Translations under genes and position numbers: made by a program | Origin: Flavihumibacter cheonanensis | GTDB taxonomy: Bacteria > Bacteroidota > Bacteroidia > Chitinophagales > Chitinophagaceae | Assembly (NCBI RefSeq): GCF_022352215.1 | Contig: NZ_JAKRWF010000001.1 | Span: 1,612,001-1,676,000, forward strand | Length of the DNA: 64,000 nucleotides | Reading direction: 5' to 3' | The notes under the pieces: generated by a model | Databases searched by the model: none | What the model was told of the DNA's origin: nothing | The model's input: the letters and a program-made list of their open reading frames with translations, nothing else | Part shown: one piece after another, positions 1 to 9,500 of the stretch | Layout of the letters: each line of letters starts with the position of its first letter | Position numbering within the stretch: the stretch's first letter is position 1

Positions 1-1
1 T

Positions 2-1066
2 GCCCTCCTTTTTTATATCCAGGAAGTACTGACTGGCAAGGTTCAGATGGCTGCCAGCGAAAATCAGCCCAACCTGGTAGTTTTTGATATACAGCCGTCC
101 CAGAAAGATTCGCTTTTCCAGCTCACCCGGGAATTCAAACTGCCCGTAATCCAGGATGTACCGATTATCACTATGCGCCTGTCAGAAATCAAAGGATACA
201 GTGCAGCAGATCTGAAAGCCGATACTACCATCGACATTCCAAGAAGAGCATTTGACGGCGAAATCCGGGCCACCTACCGCGATACCCTCACCGAAGCTGA
301 AACGATTGTGGAAGGAAAATTGCAGGACTCAGCAAGAGCTGCAGATGATATCCTTATTTCTATCGAGGAAGGTTATGCGAAAAGATTAAAAGTAACACTT
401 GGGGATGAATTAGTTTTCAATGTGCAGGGAGCCCCGATCCGTACCAAAGTAGGCAGCCTTCGCCAAGTCGACTGGAACCGGGTACAAACGAATTTCAGAG
501 TCATCTTTCCGAAAGGAGTGCTGGAGCAGGCGCCCAAGTTTCATGTACTGGTAACCCGGGTACCGTCTGCCGATTATTCAGCCAGGTACCAGCGTGCCCT
601 GGTCGAAAACTTTCCAACTGTATCAGTAATCGATCTCAATCTCATTCTGACAGTAGTGGATGATATACTGGATAAAATCCGGTTCGTCATTCAATTTATC
701 GGGGGATTCAGTATTGTGACCGGCATCATTGTGCTGATTGCATCCATCCTGATCAGTAAATACCAGCGCATGCAGGAAACGGTTTTACTCAGAACACTGG
801 GAGCAACCAGCAAACAGGTATTTGCGATCACTGCCCTGGAGTATTTTTTCCTAGGAGCTCTGGCCGCTTTCACCGGCATTGTGCTGGCTCTGATTGGAGC
901 GGCCTTGCTGGCGCGATTTAGTTTCGATACTGTCTTTATTCCTCCACTGGTGCCAACCTTGCTGATTTTTGTTGCCATCACCGGATTAACTGTATTGATC
1001 GGGCTATTAAACAGCAGAAGTGTTTTGAAAGCGCCCCCTCTTTCAATTCTGAATAGTGGAAGCTAG
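2..1066 (+). CDS. ABC transporter permease, FtsX-like (5' end cut by window)
   Basis: The frame is open from the left edge of the window, so only the C-terminal ~355 residues are present; the first internal Met lies at base 47. A periplasmic, mostly beta region comes first, then a hydrophobic helix around KIRFVIQFIGGFSIVTG, the cytoplasmic coupling motif KYQRMQETVLLRTLGAT, and two more membrane helices. That order is typical of the second half of YbbP-like FtsX permeases, which are paired with an ATPase and act on lipoprotein or envelope substrates. The partner ATPase would lie to the left, outside the window. The gene ends 38 bases before proB. The substrate cannot be told from the sequence. 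Confidence 0.85.
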   Translation, partial: ALLFYIQEVLTGKVQMAASENQPNLVVFDIQPSQKDSLFQLTREFKLPVIQDVPIITMRLSEIKGYSAADLKADTTIDIPRRAFDGEIRATYRDTLTEAETIVEGKLQDSARAADDILISIEEGYAKRLKVTLGDELVFNVQGAPIRTKVGSLRQVDWNRVQTNFRVIFPKGVLEQAPKFHVLVTRVPSADYSARYQRALVENFPTVSVIDLNLILTVVDDILDKIRFVIQFIGGFSIVTGIIVLIASILISKYQRMQETVLLRTLGATSKQVFAITALEYFFLGALAAFTGIVLALIGAALLARFSFDTVFIPPLVPTLLIFVAITGLTVLIGLLNSRSVLKAPPLSILNSGS

Positions 1067-1104
1067 GCAGCCCGCTTTGTAGTATCTTGCAGAAAAACCG
1101 ACGC

Positions 1105-2145
1105 ATGTCGAAGGAAGTTATCGTAATCAAACTGGGAACTGCCGTGATCAGCAAGGCCGATGGAACCATAGATACTGCTATTATTAAAAAAGTGGCGGGA
1201 GAAATTGCAGCATTGAGCAAGCGTTATAATATCGTTCTGGTTTCCAGCGGTGCCGTTGGAAGTGGTAAGAAATACCTGAAAGCTTACAAAGGCAGTTTAC
1301 TGGAAAGAAAGGCTGCTGCTGCTGTGGGCAACCCGATCCTCATACAACTCTATCACAAGTATTTTCAACAGCATTCCATCAATGTTGCACAGGCGCTTTG
1401 TGAACGCGTTCACTTTTCCAATCGCGTACAATTCCTGCAATTAAAACAAACCTTCACTACTTTTTGGGAGAATAATATCGTACCAATTGTAAATGAAAAC
1501 GACCTGGTTAGCAATGTGGAGATAAAATTTTCTGATAACGATGAACTGGCCACACTTATCGCGATTGGCTTTGATGCCAGTCACCTGATCTTGTGCACCT
1601 CTACTGGTGGCGTATTAGACGATCAGAAAAAAATCATCCCATTGGTGGAAAAAGTTGACGGATCAGTTATGAAGTTTATCACCAAAGATAAAAGCGGTCT
1701 GGGCTTAGGCGGTATGTTATCCAAACTAACGTTTACCCGTCTGGCTGCATCTCTTGGCATTGAGGTAACGATTGGAGGCTTGAAAGGCAAGCAGCCACTT
1801 CAAGATGCACTCGCCAGAAAAAATGGAACCAGTTTCCTGGCAAAAAAATCCAATCTGCGGGCCCGACAGAAATGGCTGGCAAGCGGATCGATTACACTAG
1901 GCAAAATAACGGTAGATAAAGGAGCTGCCAAAGCATTGATGAACCGGAAAAGCTTACTCACCCTTGGCATCACTAAAGTGGAAGGGAAATTTGTGGAAGG
2001 AGAAGTCATTCAATTGATGGAAGAGGATAACACAATTTTAGGCGTAGCCAAAGCGAAACTGGATGCAGCCGCCATGGAAACACATCGTGCCAGCAAAAAT
2101 ATAATTGCAGCACATGCGGATGACATTGTACTATTCAACGACTAA
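1105..2145 (+). CDS. proB: Glutamate 5-kinase
   Basis: This cytoplasmic enzyme phosphorylates L-glutamate to gamma-glutamyl phosphate, the first step of proline synthesis. The N-terminal ~250 residues form an amino-acid kinase domain (VIKLGTAVIS near the start, then VLVSSGAVGSG, IVNENDLVS and the loop GLGLGGMLSK). The last ~90 residues form a PUA domain, giving the AAK-PUA layout of E. coli ProB, slightly shorter at 346 residues. The frame opens earlier at a TTG (1087), but the ATG at 1105 starts directly before the first kinase strand and is preferred. proA follows after two bases, so the two are surely co-transcribed. Confidence 0.95.
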   Translation: MSKEVIVIKLGTAVISKADGTIDTAIIKKVAGEIAALSKRYNIVLVSSGAVGSGKKYLKAYKGSLLERKAAAAVGNPILIQLYHKYFQQHSINVAQALCERVHFSNRVQFLQLKQTFTTFWENNIVPIVNENDLVSNVEIKFSDNDELATLIAIGFDASHLILCTSTGGVLDDQKKIIPLVEKVDGSVMKFITKDKSGLGLGGMLSKLTFTRLAASLGIEVTIGGLKGKQPLQDALARKNGTSFLAKKSNLRARQKWLASGSITLGKITVDKGAAKALMNRKSLLTLGITKVEGKFVEGEVIQLMEEDNTILGVAKAKLDAAAMETHRASKNIIAAHADDIVLFND

Positions 2146-2147
2146 TC

Positions 2148-3392
2148 ATGATCAACATAACCAACTCACTGCAAAAAACCCATAAAGCAGCCAGAACACT
2201 ACAAACGCTTTCCAATTCAGCCATTCAAAAGCTGCTACTGGATCTAGCAAAAGCATTGGAAGAAAAACAATCCGCCTTACTCAAAGCCAATGCAAGCGAT
2301 CTTTCCCGTCAGCCAACAGACAATCCGCGGAACGACCGGCTGTTGTTGAATGAACAGCGAATCAAAAACATTGCCGCGAGTATGCGAAAAGTAGCTAAAC
2401 TGCCCGATCCAACCGGCCGGATCCTGGAAGAACGAACCCTCTACAATGGGATCCATCTAAAAAAAATCGCGGTTCCATTGGGAGTGGTTGGTGCGATCTA
2501 TGAATCCCGTCCGAATGTCACCTTTGATATTGCAGCGCTCTGCATTCGTAGCCGGAATGCAGCGGTATTAAAAGGAAGCAGTGAAGCTGTGGAAACCAAT
2601 GCAGCGGCCGTTAAAATCATCCATTCCGTTTTAAAAGCACACGGACTACCTACAGCGCTTGTGAATTTATTGCCACCCGACCGGGAAGTAGTGCAGCAAC
2701 TTTTTGAAGCTACCAACTACCTGGATGTGCTGATTCCCCGTGGCTCGGATCAGCTGATTCAATATGTTCGCCAGCATAGCCGTGTTCCGGTAATTGAAAC
2801 CGGTGCCGGCGTTTGTCATGTGTACGTCGAGAAAAAAGCGAATCTTAAAAAAGCGGTGGATATCATTGTTAACGCAAAGACTTCCCGGCCATCCGTTTGT
2901 AATGCTGCCGATGCTATCCTGCTCGATAAAGCTATTGCGCCAGCAGTACTGAAAGAATTGCAGGCACCCTTCAGTGCTTTTGAAGTGGAAATTTTTGCTG
3001 ACCCTTCAGCTTATAAACTATTAAAGGGGTATCCATTCCTGCGTAAAGCAAGCAAAGCAGATTTCGGCAGGGAATTCCTCAGTTTGAAATGTGCTATTAA
3101 AATTGTGGATGGAATAGATGAAGCGCTGGAACATATTGATACCTATTCCACCAAACATTCGGAAGCTATTGTTTCGGAAGACAAAAAACAATGTGCGCGC
3201 TTTATTCGCGAAGTAGATGCTGCAGCCGTCTATTCCAATGCCTCCACCCGTTTTACAGATGGCGAAGAATTTGGCCTTGGAGCAGAGATTGGAATCTCTA
3301 CACAAAAATTACATGCCCGCGGTCCCTTTGCCTTGGAGAAACTGGTTACGGAGAAATGGATTTTGGAAGGTAATGGACAGATACGAAAATAA
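2148..3392 (+). CDS. proA: Gamma-glutamyl phosphate reductase
   Basis: This NADPH-dependent enzyme reduces gamma-glutamyl phosphate to glutamate semialdehyde, the second step of proline synthesis. It has 414 residues, the usual ProA length, and belongs to the aldehyde dehydrogenase fold. The nucleotide-binding part holds GVVGAIYESRPNVTFD and VLKGSSEA; the catalytic Cys is in KTSRPSVCNAADAILLD; the C-terminal part has the family hallmark TRFTDGEEFGLGAEIGIST. It lies two bases after proB and ends three bases from the convergent DUF3037 gene. No truncation or odd residue is seen. Confidence 0.96.
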   Translation: MINITNSLQKTHKAARTLQTLSNSAIQKLLLDLAKALEEKQSALLKANASDLSRQPTDNPRNDRLLLNEQRIKNIAASMRKVAKLPDPTGRILEERTLYNGIHLKKIAVPLGVVGAIYESRPNVTFDIAALCIRSRNAAVLKGSSEAVETNAAAVKIIHSVLKAHGLPTALVNLLPPDREVVQQLFEATNYLDVLIPRGSDQLIQYVRQHSRVPVIETGAGVCHVYVEKKANLKKAVDIIVNAKTSRPSVCNAADAILLDKAIAPAVLKELQAPFSAFEVEIFADPSAYKLLKGYPFLRKASKADFGREFLSLKCAIKIVDGIDEALEHIDTYSTKHSEAIVSEDKKQCARFIREVDAAAVYSNASTRFTDGEEFGLGAEIGISTQKLHARGPFALEKLVTEKWILEGNGQIRK

Positions 3393-3395
3393 AAT

Positions 3396-3779
3396 TCAAA
3401 GCACCAGCTCTTCAAAAAGTTTTTGCAGCGCCATACCGGGATCTTCACAAAATCCCGGATGTACTTTTGAACTTTGTAGTATCGTACTTCTGGTAGCAGT
3501 CAACCAGCGAAAGCGGCTGGCTTGATCCAATTGTGCAATTTGACCTCCATATTTACTACCATTGCAGATCCTTTCGAAGGATTCCAGGTACTGTTTTAAT
3601 TCTTCAATATCAAGCGCTGCAAACAGTGCTTTTAACCGCGGCTCATCCAGATGAAATTTACATTGCAGAAACCGGGCTTCTTTGCTATACAAAACAACCC
3701 CTATATTGCAGAATTCCTCCCGCTCCACTCTGGGTACCACCCGCAAAACCGCGTATTCAAATAAGCGCTTTCCTTGCAT
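3396..3779 (-). CDS. DUF3037 family protein
   Basis: This is a 127-residue cytoplasmic protein of the DUF3037 type, recognised from the N-terminal LFEYAVLRVVPRVEREEFCN followed by IGVVLYSKE and the helical middle. The function is unknown. The frame has a TTG one codon earlier, but the ATG at 3779 is the better start. It overlaps the end of the upstream HipA-like kinase gene by 23 bases, so the two are translationally coupled. A DUF3037 gene beside a HipA-like kinase gene is a recurring pair in bacterial genomes (from memory, not searched), which suggests that they work together. Confidence 0.85.
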   Translation of the reverse strand: MQGKRLFEYAVLRVVPRVEREEFCNIGVVLYSKEARFLQCKFHLDEPRLKALFAALDIEELKQYLESFERICNGSKYGGQIAQLDQASRFRWLTATRSTILQSSKVHPGFCEDPGMALQKLFEELVL

Positions 3780-4554
3780 CAATCGCCTGGTTTAAAAAGA
3801 TGGATGAATGAGTAAAACGATTCCACAAAAAGGTTTTATAAACAGTCCGTTGTTCATCAAAGCTCAGTTGGTAATCTGTAAATAACCAGGTATCCGGTAT
3901 GAGTTCAACAATAGCATCAAGCACGGATTTATTAATCTTTTTTCTTGCCCATTGGTCTGCTGCCTCCAATTCACTGGCAAACGGCAGAAGCACATGATCT
4001 TTGATCGCAGCAAAAGGTTTCAAACTGTGCGCTTCCCAATCGTCCCAGCTGTGGTGGAAATACAAACAGGCTCCATGATCAATTACCCACAAGTCCTTGT
4101 ACCACATCAGCATATTGGTATTCCTGCAGGTACGATCAACATTGGTCAGGAAGGCATCCATCCAAACAATCCTGGAAGCGGTTTGTGGATCTGGTTGGAT
4201 AACATTCGGATCATAGGTGATAGAACCGGATAAGTAATGAACCCCGATATTCAATCCAACGCTGGCTTTTAGCAGATCCTGAATCTCTTCATCGGGTTCT
4301 GTTCTTCCAAATGCCTCATCGATGTTTGCATATACCAGCTCCGGTACTTTCAGTTCCAATAGTTTGGCAATCATTCCACCAATTAATTCCGCAATCAATG
4401 CTTTTGTTCCCTGCCCGGCTCCCCTGAATTTCAACACGTATAAAAAACCATCATCTCCCTCTGCAATTGCAGGCAAGGATCCTCCTTCACGCAAGGGTGT
4501 AACGTAACGGGTAACCGCTATTGTTCGCATTTCATATGGATTGCTGCCTGTCAT
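3757..4554 (-). CDS. HipA-like kinase family protein
   Basis: This 265-residue protein resembles the HipA-type protein kinase fold without the N-terminal Couple_hipA part of true HipA toxins. The N-terminal TRYVTPLREGGSLPAIAEG and FLYVLKFRGAGQGTKAL form the nucleotide-binding lobe. Further on, WMDAFLTNVDRTCRNTNML has the Asp-Arg-Asn catalytic loop, and LWVIDHGACLYF carries the metal-binding Asp. The ATG at 4554 is used; family likeness begins at the Met at 4530, which is an alternative. It lies 18 bases after the EamA transporter gene and overlaps the DUF3037 gene. The substrate is unknown, and toxicity is not implied because no HipB-like antitoxin is present. Confidence 0.8.
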   Translation of the reverse strand: MTGSNPYEMRTIAVTRYVTPLREGGSLPAIAEGDDGFLYVLKFRGAGQGTKALIAELIGGMIAKLLELKVPELVYANIDEAFGRTEPDEEIQDLLKASVGLNIGVHYLSGSITYDPNVIQPDPQTASRIVWMDAFLTNVDRTCRNTNMLMWYKDLWVIDHGACLYFHHSWDDWEAHSLKPFAAIKDHVLLPFASELEAADQWARKKINKSVLDAIVELIPDTWLFTDYQLSFDEQRTVYKTFLWNRFTHSSIFLNQAIDARKALI

Positions 4555-4572
4555 ACTGCTCAAAAATACCCG

Positions 4573-5472
4573 CTATTTTTTATAATTGGACCAGTTGATC
4601 ATGAGCACACTCAGCAGTATGGTGATTAGGCCAAGCACTTGCCAGCCACTTACTGTTTCATGGGCAAAAATCACTCCCAGCAATACTGCGATAACCGGGT
4701 TAACATACGCATAGGTGCCCGCCTGTGCAGCCGGACGAACAGACAGCAAATAGATATAACTCATAAAAGCGATCACTGAACCAGGAATGGTTAAATACAA
4801 TAAGGACAGCCATCCGCCGGTACTTACCTGGCTCCATTCGAAACCATTCCACTCGCCAGTGAGAAAACTTGGAAATAGTGAAAACAATCCGGCTGAGAAT
4901 AACTGAATTCCTGCGCTGGTGGCAACATCTACTTGAACCGCTTTATATTTCACATACAAGGATCCGATCGTCCAGGCTATACAACCGAGCAAAATCACCC
5001 CGATCCCGATTACCTGCATCCAGCCTTTTTCTGCCTGCAAGCCATTTCTTACGCCCGCTCCGAATAAAAAGAGTATGCCTATAAAACCGAGTATAACACC
5101 CATGATCACCCGCTTATCGCCAAAATAGTAAGGCCATTGTTTCCGATCCAGTAAAACAAACCAGATGGGCAGGGAGGCTACCAGGATGGCAGCTAATCCT
5201 GAACCCAGGTATTGCTGCGACCATAAAACCGAACCACTACCACCAACCAGCATCAGTATACCACCGACACTGTTTACGATTATGGCTCTTTTCCCGGGCA
5301 TAGGTTTTTTACTAAAAAAAGACCACGCAAGCAGGATTAGTCCCGCTATTGCGAAGCGCATCGAACCCATCAGGTAAGGTGGAATAGTTGCCAACCCAAA
5401 CTGTGCAGCGAGGTAGGTAGAACCCCATATAAGGTAAACAGCCGCAAATGCTAAAATTACTTTTACAGGCAA
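4573..5472 (-). CDS. EamA/DMT family exporter
   Basis: This is a 299-residue inner-membrane protein with about ten hydrophobic helices in two homologous halves, the layout of the drug/metabolite transporter superfamily (RhaT/YedA-like). Typical marks are YLIWGSTYLAAQFGL at the start of repeat one and LTIPGSVIAFMSYIYLL then AYVNPVIAVLLG in repeat two. It probably exports a small metabolite such as an amino acid; the substrate cannot be read off. The start codon is TTG, and an in-frame TAA four codons upstream (5482-5484) leaves little room for any other start. It is the first gene of a likely operon with the kinase and DUF3037 genes. Confidence 0.88.
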   Translation of the reverse strand: MPVKVILAFAAVYLIWGSTYLAAQFGLATIPPYLMGSMRFAIAGLILLAWSFFSKKPMPGKRAIIVNSVGGILMLVGGSGSVLWSQQYLGSGLAAILVASLPIWFVLLDRKQWPYYFGDKRVIMGVILGFIGILFLFGAGVRNGLQAEKGWMQVIGIGVILLGCIAWTIGSLYVKYKAVQVDVATSAGIQLFSAGLFSLFPSFLTGEWNGFEWSQVSTGGWLSLLYLTIPGSVIAFMSYIYLLSVRPAAQAGTYAYVNPVIAVLLGVIFAHETVSGWQVLGLITILLSVLMINWSNYKK

Positions 5473-5811
5473 TGGAATGAATTAAAGCGTAATGATACTA
5501 CATTTTAACAATTAACTTATCCACAGCTATACACATGTCTAATTGATTGATTACAATGAAAATACATAAGTTATACAGGAGTCTTTTATTACGCATCGTA
5601 GTTTCCCTTCGTACTTAAACCTTGCAATGCAGGAAGCTGTGCATTATTTTTGCACCATCTTATTTGATCAGGCACCCGGACAATTGAAAAACCTAAACTC
5701 GTCCGCCCCCCGGTTTCCTGATTAATTCATCCAATCTTCCTGTGATTTTCCAGTTCTGATTATTATTATCCATAAGCCTGGGTCGGCATTGTTCATCTTT
5801 AATGTACCCGT
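5473..5811. other. Divergent intergenic region, 339 bp
   Basis: This region separates two outward-facing genes, the EamA exporter (minus) and the lytic transglycosylase (plus). It is AT-rich and has no ORF of note. One sequence fitting the Bacteroidota promoter form is listed separately at 5622-5652. No repeat or RNA gene was seen. Confidence 0.6.
5622..5652 (+). promoter_or_regulatory. Candidate promoter for the lytic transglycosylase
   Basis: TATTTTTG at 5645-5652 fits the TAnnTTTG -7 box exactly, and a TTG lies 20 bases upstream (5622-5624). The start codon is ~160 bases downstream, so the leader would be long. Confidence 0.35.
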
Positions 5812-6525
5812 ATGTTAAGATCTCAATCGCTGAAACTCATTTTGGTTCTTTTTTTGTTCGTGTTCATCAGTGCATCCGCCCGCAATTCCATGCGTTCGCG
5901 AAATGTACAGGCAGAAGCAGCAACCCGCAGCTTAAGCGCTTTCAATGTTTTTGTACCAGAAACCTATTCTTATCATTATGGACTGCAACTGTACATTAGC
6001 AAGTATAATAAAATGCAGTCGGAGCTTTTCACTAAAATTCAAAAAACAGAAAAAGCAAAGCTCAAATTAATTGATAAGATTTTTACATCTTATAAACTAC
6101 CCGGAGAATTAAAATACCTTGCCATTGTTGAATCGGAAATGAAAAGTTCCGCTACATCAAGAGTTGGAGCGCTTGGTGTTTGGCAGCTAATGCCATCAAC
6201 TGCAATGGATCTTGGCCTTCGTGTTGATTCAATAGTTGACGAACGTTTACACCTGCAGAAAAGCACAAAAGCAGCTGCCCTATATCTGCGCGATTTATAC
6301 AGAACCTTTAACGACTGGTCACTCGCTATTGCTGCTTACAACTGCGGCCCCGGCCCCGTTTTTAAAGCCATTAAAAAAGCCGGCTCTAATAACTATTGGG
6401 ATCTTCAACAATACCTCCCGAAAGAAACAAGACATCATGTCAAAAAACTGATGGCTACCCAGGTATTTTTTGAAGGTAAATCAACCTTAGCGGACTACTA
6501 TGATGGTACCCTTGCGAGTAAATAA
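5812..6525 (+). CDS. Lytic transglycosylase, SLT domain
   Basis: This 237-residue exported enzyme cleaves peptidoglycan glycan strands with formation of 1,6-anhydroMurNAc. Residues 1-23 form a signal peptide (hydrophobic LILVLFLFVFIS). The SLT/GEWL domain fills the C-terminal half. The catalytic Glu is E107 in AIVESEM, followed by GALGVWQLMPSTAMDLGL and the substrate-binding AIAAYNCGPGPV, so all signature blocks are intact. No LysM repeats follow, making this a short MltD-like form. The gene ends inside the 3' end of the convergent PKD gene (39-base overlap). Confidence 0.92.
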   Translation: MLRSQSLKLILVLFLFVFISASARNSMRSRNVQAEAATRSLSAFNVFVPETYSYHYGLQLYISKYNKMQSELFTKIQKTEKAKLKLIDKIFTSYKLPGELKYLAIVESEMKSSATSRVGALGVWQLMPSTAMDLGLRVDSIVDERLHLQKSTKAAALYLRDLYRTFNDWSLAIAAYNCGPGPVFKAIKKAGSNNYWDLQQYLPKETRHHVKKLMATQVFFEGKSTLADYYDGTLASK

Positions 6526-9500
6526 TTCACCGGTATCGCAGATGAATTCAGCAAAATAAACATAAGTTCCTGCTGCTGCGGGGTTGCCGGTAATGGTACC
6601 ATCCCATCCCGCCTGTCGTTCACCGATCTGGAAATTTTCTCGCTCAAAGATTACATCACCTAAACGGCTGTAAATCCGAAGGCTTTTAACCTCCCGGATT
6701 CCCTTACCCATCAGGTTAAACCGGTCGTTTTTACCATCGTTATTGGGAGTGAAGGCATTGGGAATGGAAACGTTCTCAGCACATTCCAGCCGGAACCCTA
6801 CGGCATCAGTAGCTACACAACCATATTGGTTCTGTACAGTAATCGTGATTGGGGCATTATCTCTCGGAAATGCAAGTGGCTCCGGACAGGTGGCGCAACT
6901 TACAAACCAGCGGGGCGACCAATTATAACTAACCACATCAGCACTATAGGTTGGTTTTAACTGTACCTGCTCACCGGTTGCAAGGCGGATATCATTACCA
7001 GCTTCTACAGTTGGTAGTTCCCTTACCAAGACCAATACTTCAGCAGTATCTGTGAAGCAATTGTAAGCATCATATCCAACTACTCTATAACGAGTATCCG
7101 TAACCGGACTTGCAATTGGATTCGGACTGGTGGATGAATTCAAGCCTTCTCCACTTATCCATTGATAACTGGAGGCACCACTTACCGGAAGGTTAACAGA
7201 AAATCCCCGACAAACAGCTGTATCGGCTGCGACCTGCAACTGTATCGGCTGTGCTACTGTAACAGTAGTTGAATCCATACTTACACATCCAAACTGATTT
7301 ATTACAGTAGCATGATAGCTCGCACTTACGGTAGGCGATATAAATGGATTAGGAATGTTGAGGTTGGCTATCCCTTGAGCAGGTTTCCATTGGTACTGAA
7401 CCCCATCCCGTACAGACAACTGCACACTATTACCCAAACACAAAACGGGATCCTTTGGTGTTAGTCCGGGTACCGGATTCGGATGCACCGTTAAATTCCA
7501 GTTGACAATATCACGGCAACCATTATGCGCAACAATCAATTGAACAGGATAATTGCCTGCCCTTTCATACCGAATGATTCCGGGTGTGGGTTGCGATGCT
7601 ATCGCTCCATTTCCAAGTGACCATAACCATTCCAGATCCCCTTCCCTGTCGGCACTACCGGTAAAGGTAACGTCCGCATTTTCGCATACTGCCTGCGGAC
7701 CTGCAATTGAGGCCTGTGTCACCCTGTTGACTTTGATATCCACTTCAGAGTTGGCTATGCAGCCAAAAGGCGAAACGATTTCAATTGTTGCGATATATTC
7801 TCCGGGTCGATTTAAATAAAAAGAAGGTTTTTCGGTATTGCTGCTCTGACCATTTCCAGATTGCCAGCGGTAGGTTAACGGTAATCCAAGTTCTGTTGCT
7901 GCGAGGCTGATGGTTGTCGGATCCAACTGAACAAATCCGGAATCACATACCAGGGCTGGCTCCGCTTTTGCGGTTGTTTTAAGCTGATCAATAATTATTT
8001 TATCATCAATCCGGGATGTTCCGGCACAACCGGATGAATCTTTCATAATGAGAGCAGGCTGATAAATACCCGGACTTAAATACCTATGCACGGCGAATGT
8101 ATCGGTGGTTTGCAGGAGTGTACCATCACCAAAATCCCAGGTAAAAGAACTGGCATTTCTTACAACGGCACTCAGTTGAACAGAAAGATCCTGGCATCCG
8201 AAAATGGTATCGGCAGATAAAATCGCATAAGGCCCTTTGATCTCAATAGGTACTTTTAGTGAGTCTACTGAATTATTAAATCCGTATGCATACAAGGTTA
8301 CCGTATAAACGCCCGGCAACTCATAGGTACTGGATACATTGTTCTGATTACCGGCACTTCTGCCATTCCCGAAATCCCAGCGTATATATTGGTAGTTGTC
8401 GGAGGTATTGATAAAGCTGGCTACTACAGGTGGACAACTATTGTTATTAATATAGGAGGTAGTATAGGTAAATCCGGCGGAAACGTCTTTTACGACAACT
8501 ACTTTGTAGGCTGTATCACGGCAACCGGTTATCAGGTCGCGCGCGATCATTCGTACGGTATCATTGGTAACACGGGGGTAATATTTGCTGACAAATGCCC
8601 CCTGGTTGATAGAACCATCCTGGAAGCGCCACCGATAATCCATCGGATTGTATGGATACAAATTGGAGGTACTGAAAAAGCTTACGGTGTTTTGAGGAAT
8701 TACCCGCTGCGGACTGAAATCAAAACTTGCTTTCGGGCCATACACCAGCACCTGTTTCGCATACTCACCCGTAACATGAAAGCAACCCTCTGCATCCGTA
8801 ACTTTCAGGCGTGCATAATAAGGTTGGGGATTTTCATAGAGATGTTTAACCGGATCCGCATTGTTACGGGTAATTGACTGACCATCACCTAACGTCCATT
8901 CCCATTTCACAATTGGAACATTGTTTTGCCCAACAGATCGATCTACCAACTGAACCGAATCTTTGAAACAATAAAAATCCTTCGCCATTTCAAAGTCAGC
9001 AATGGGGCCTTTTATCACCAGTGGCAATAAATTGGTGGTATCATAACATCCGAAGAAATGCGATTGAAGGATCATTTTGATTCCTTTTTTAGCCGGATCC
9101 AGGTTGCGATACCTGGCACTGTAAACAGTAGTCCAGTTAGGAACCAGTTGCTCACTAAATCCCTCCAGGCGGCTGCCATCCTGGTATTGTCCTTCCACAA
9201 TCAGGTAGTGCGAACTATTACTCCAGGTAGATGGCCGGGGGTTGCCTTCCAATCCGTCTATTTTAATATCAATTGCGTCGTTGGAACAAAGTTCTTTGGT
9301 AACTGAACTCAAAACCGGCTGCTGTTTCAATAGCACCGCTGTTTCCACTGAATCACTCACCGTACAACTGCCATTGGTGATCGTAAGCCGTACTTTATAT
9401 GCACCCGTTTTTGTATAGGTATGACGGATTGATTCCTGGCCGGATGTCCATTGAACCGGTGCCGAACCATCTCCAAAATCCCAGGTATAGGTTTCAGCAT

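Noticed and set aside
8389-8877. 162-residue plus-strand ORF inside the PKD gene
   Set aside because: It is an antisense shadow of the PKD repeats with no recognisable motif.
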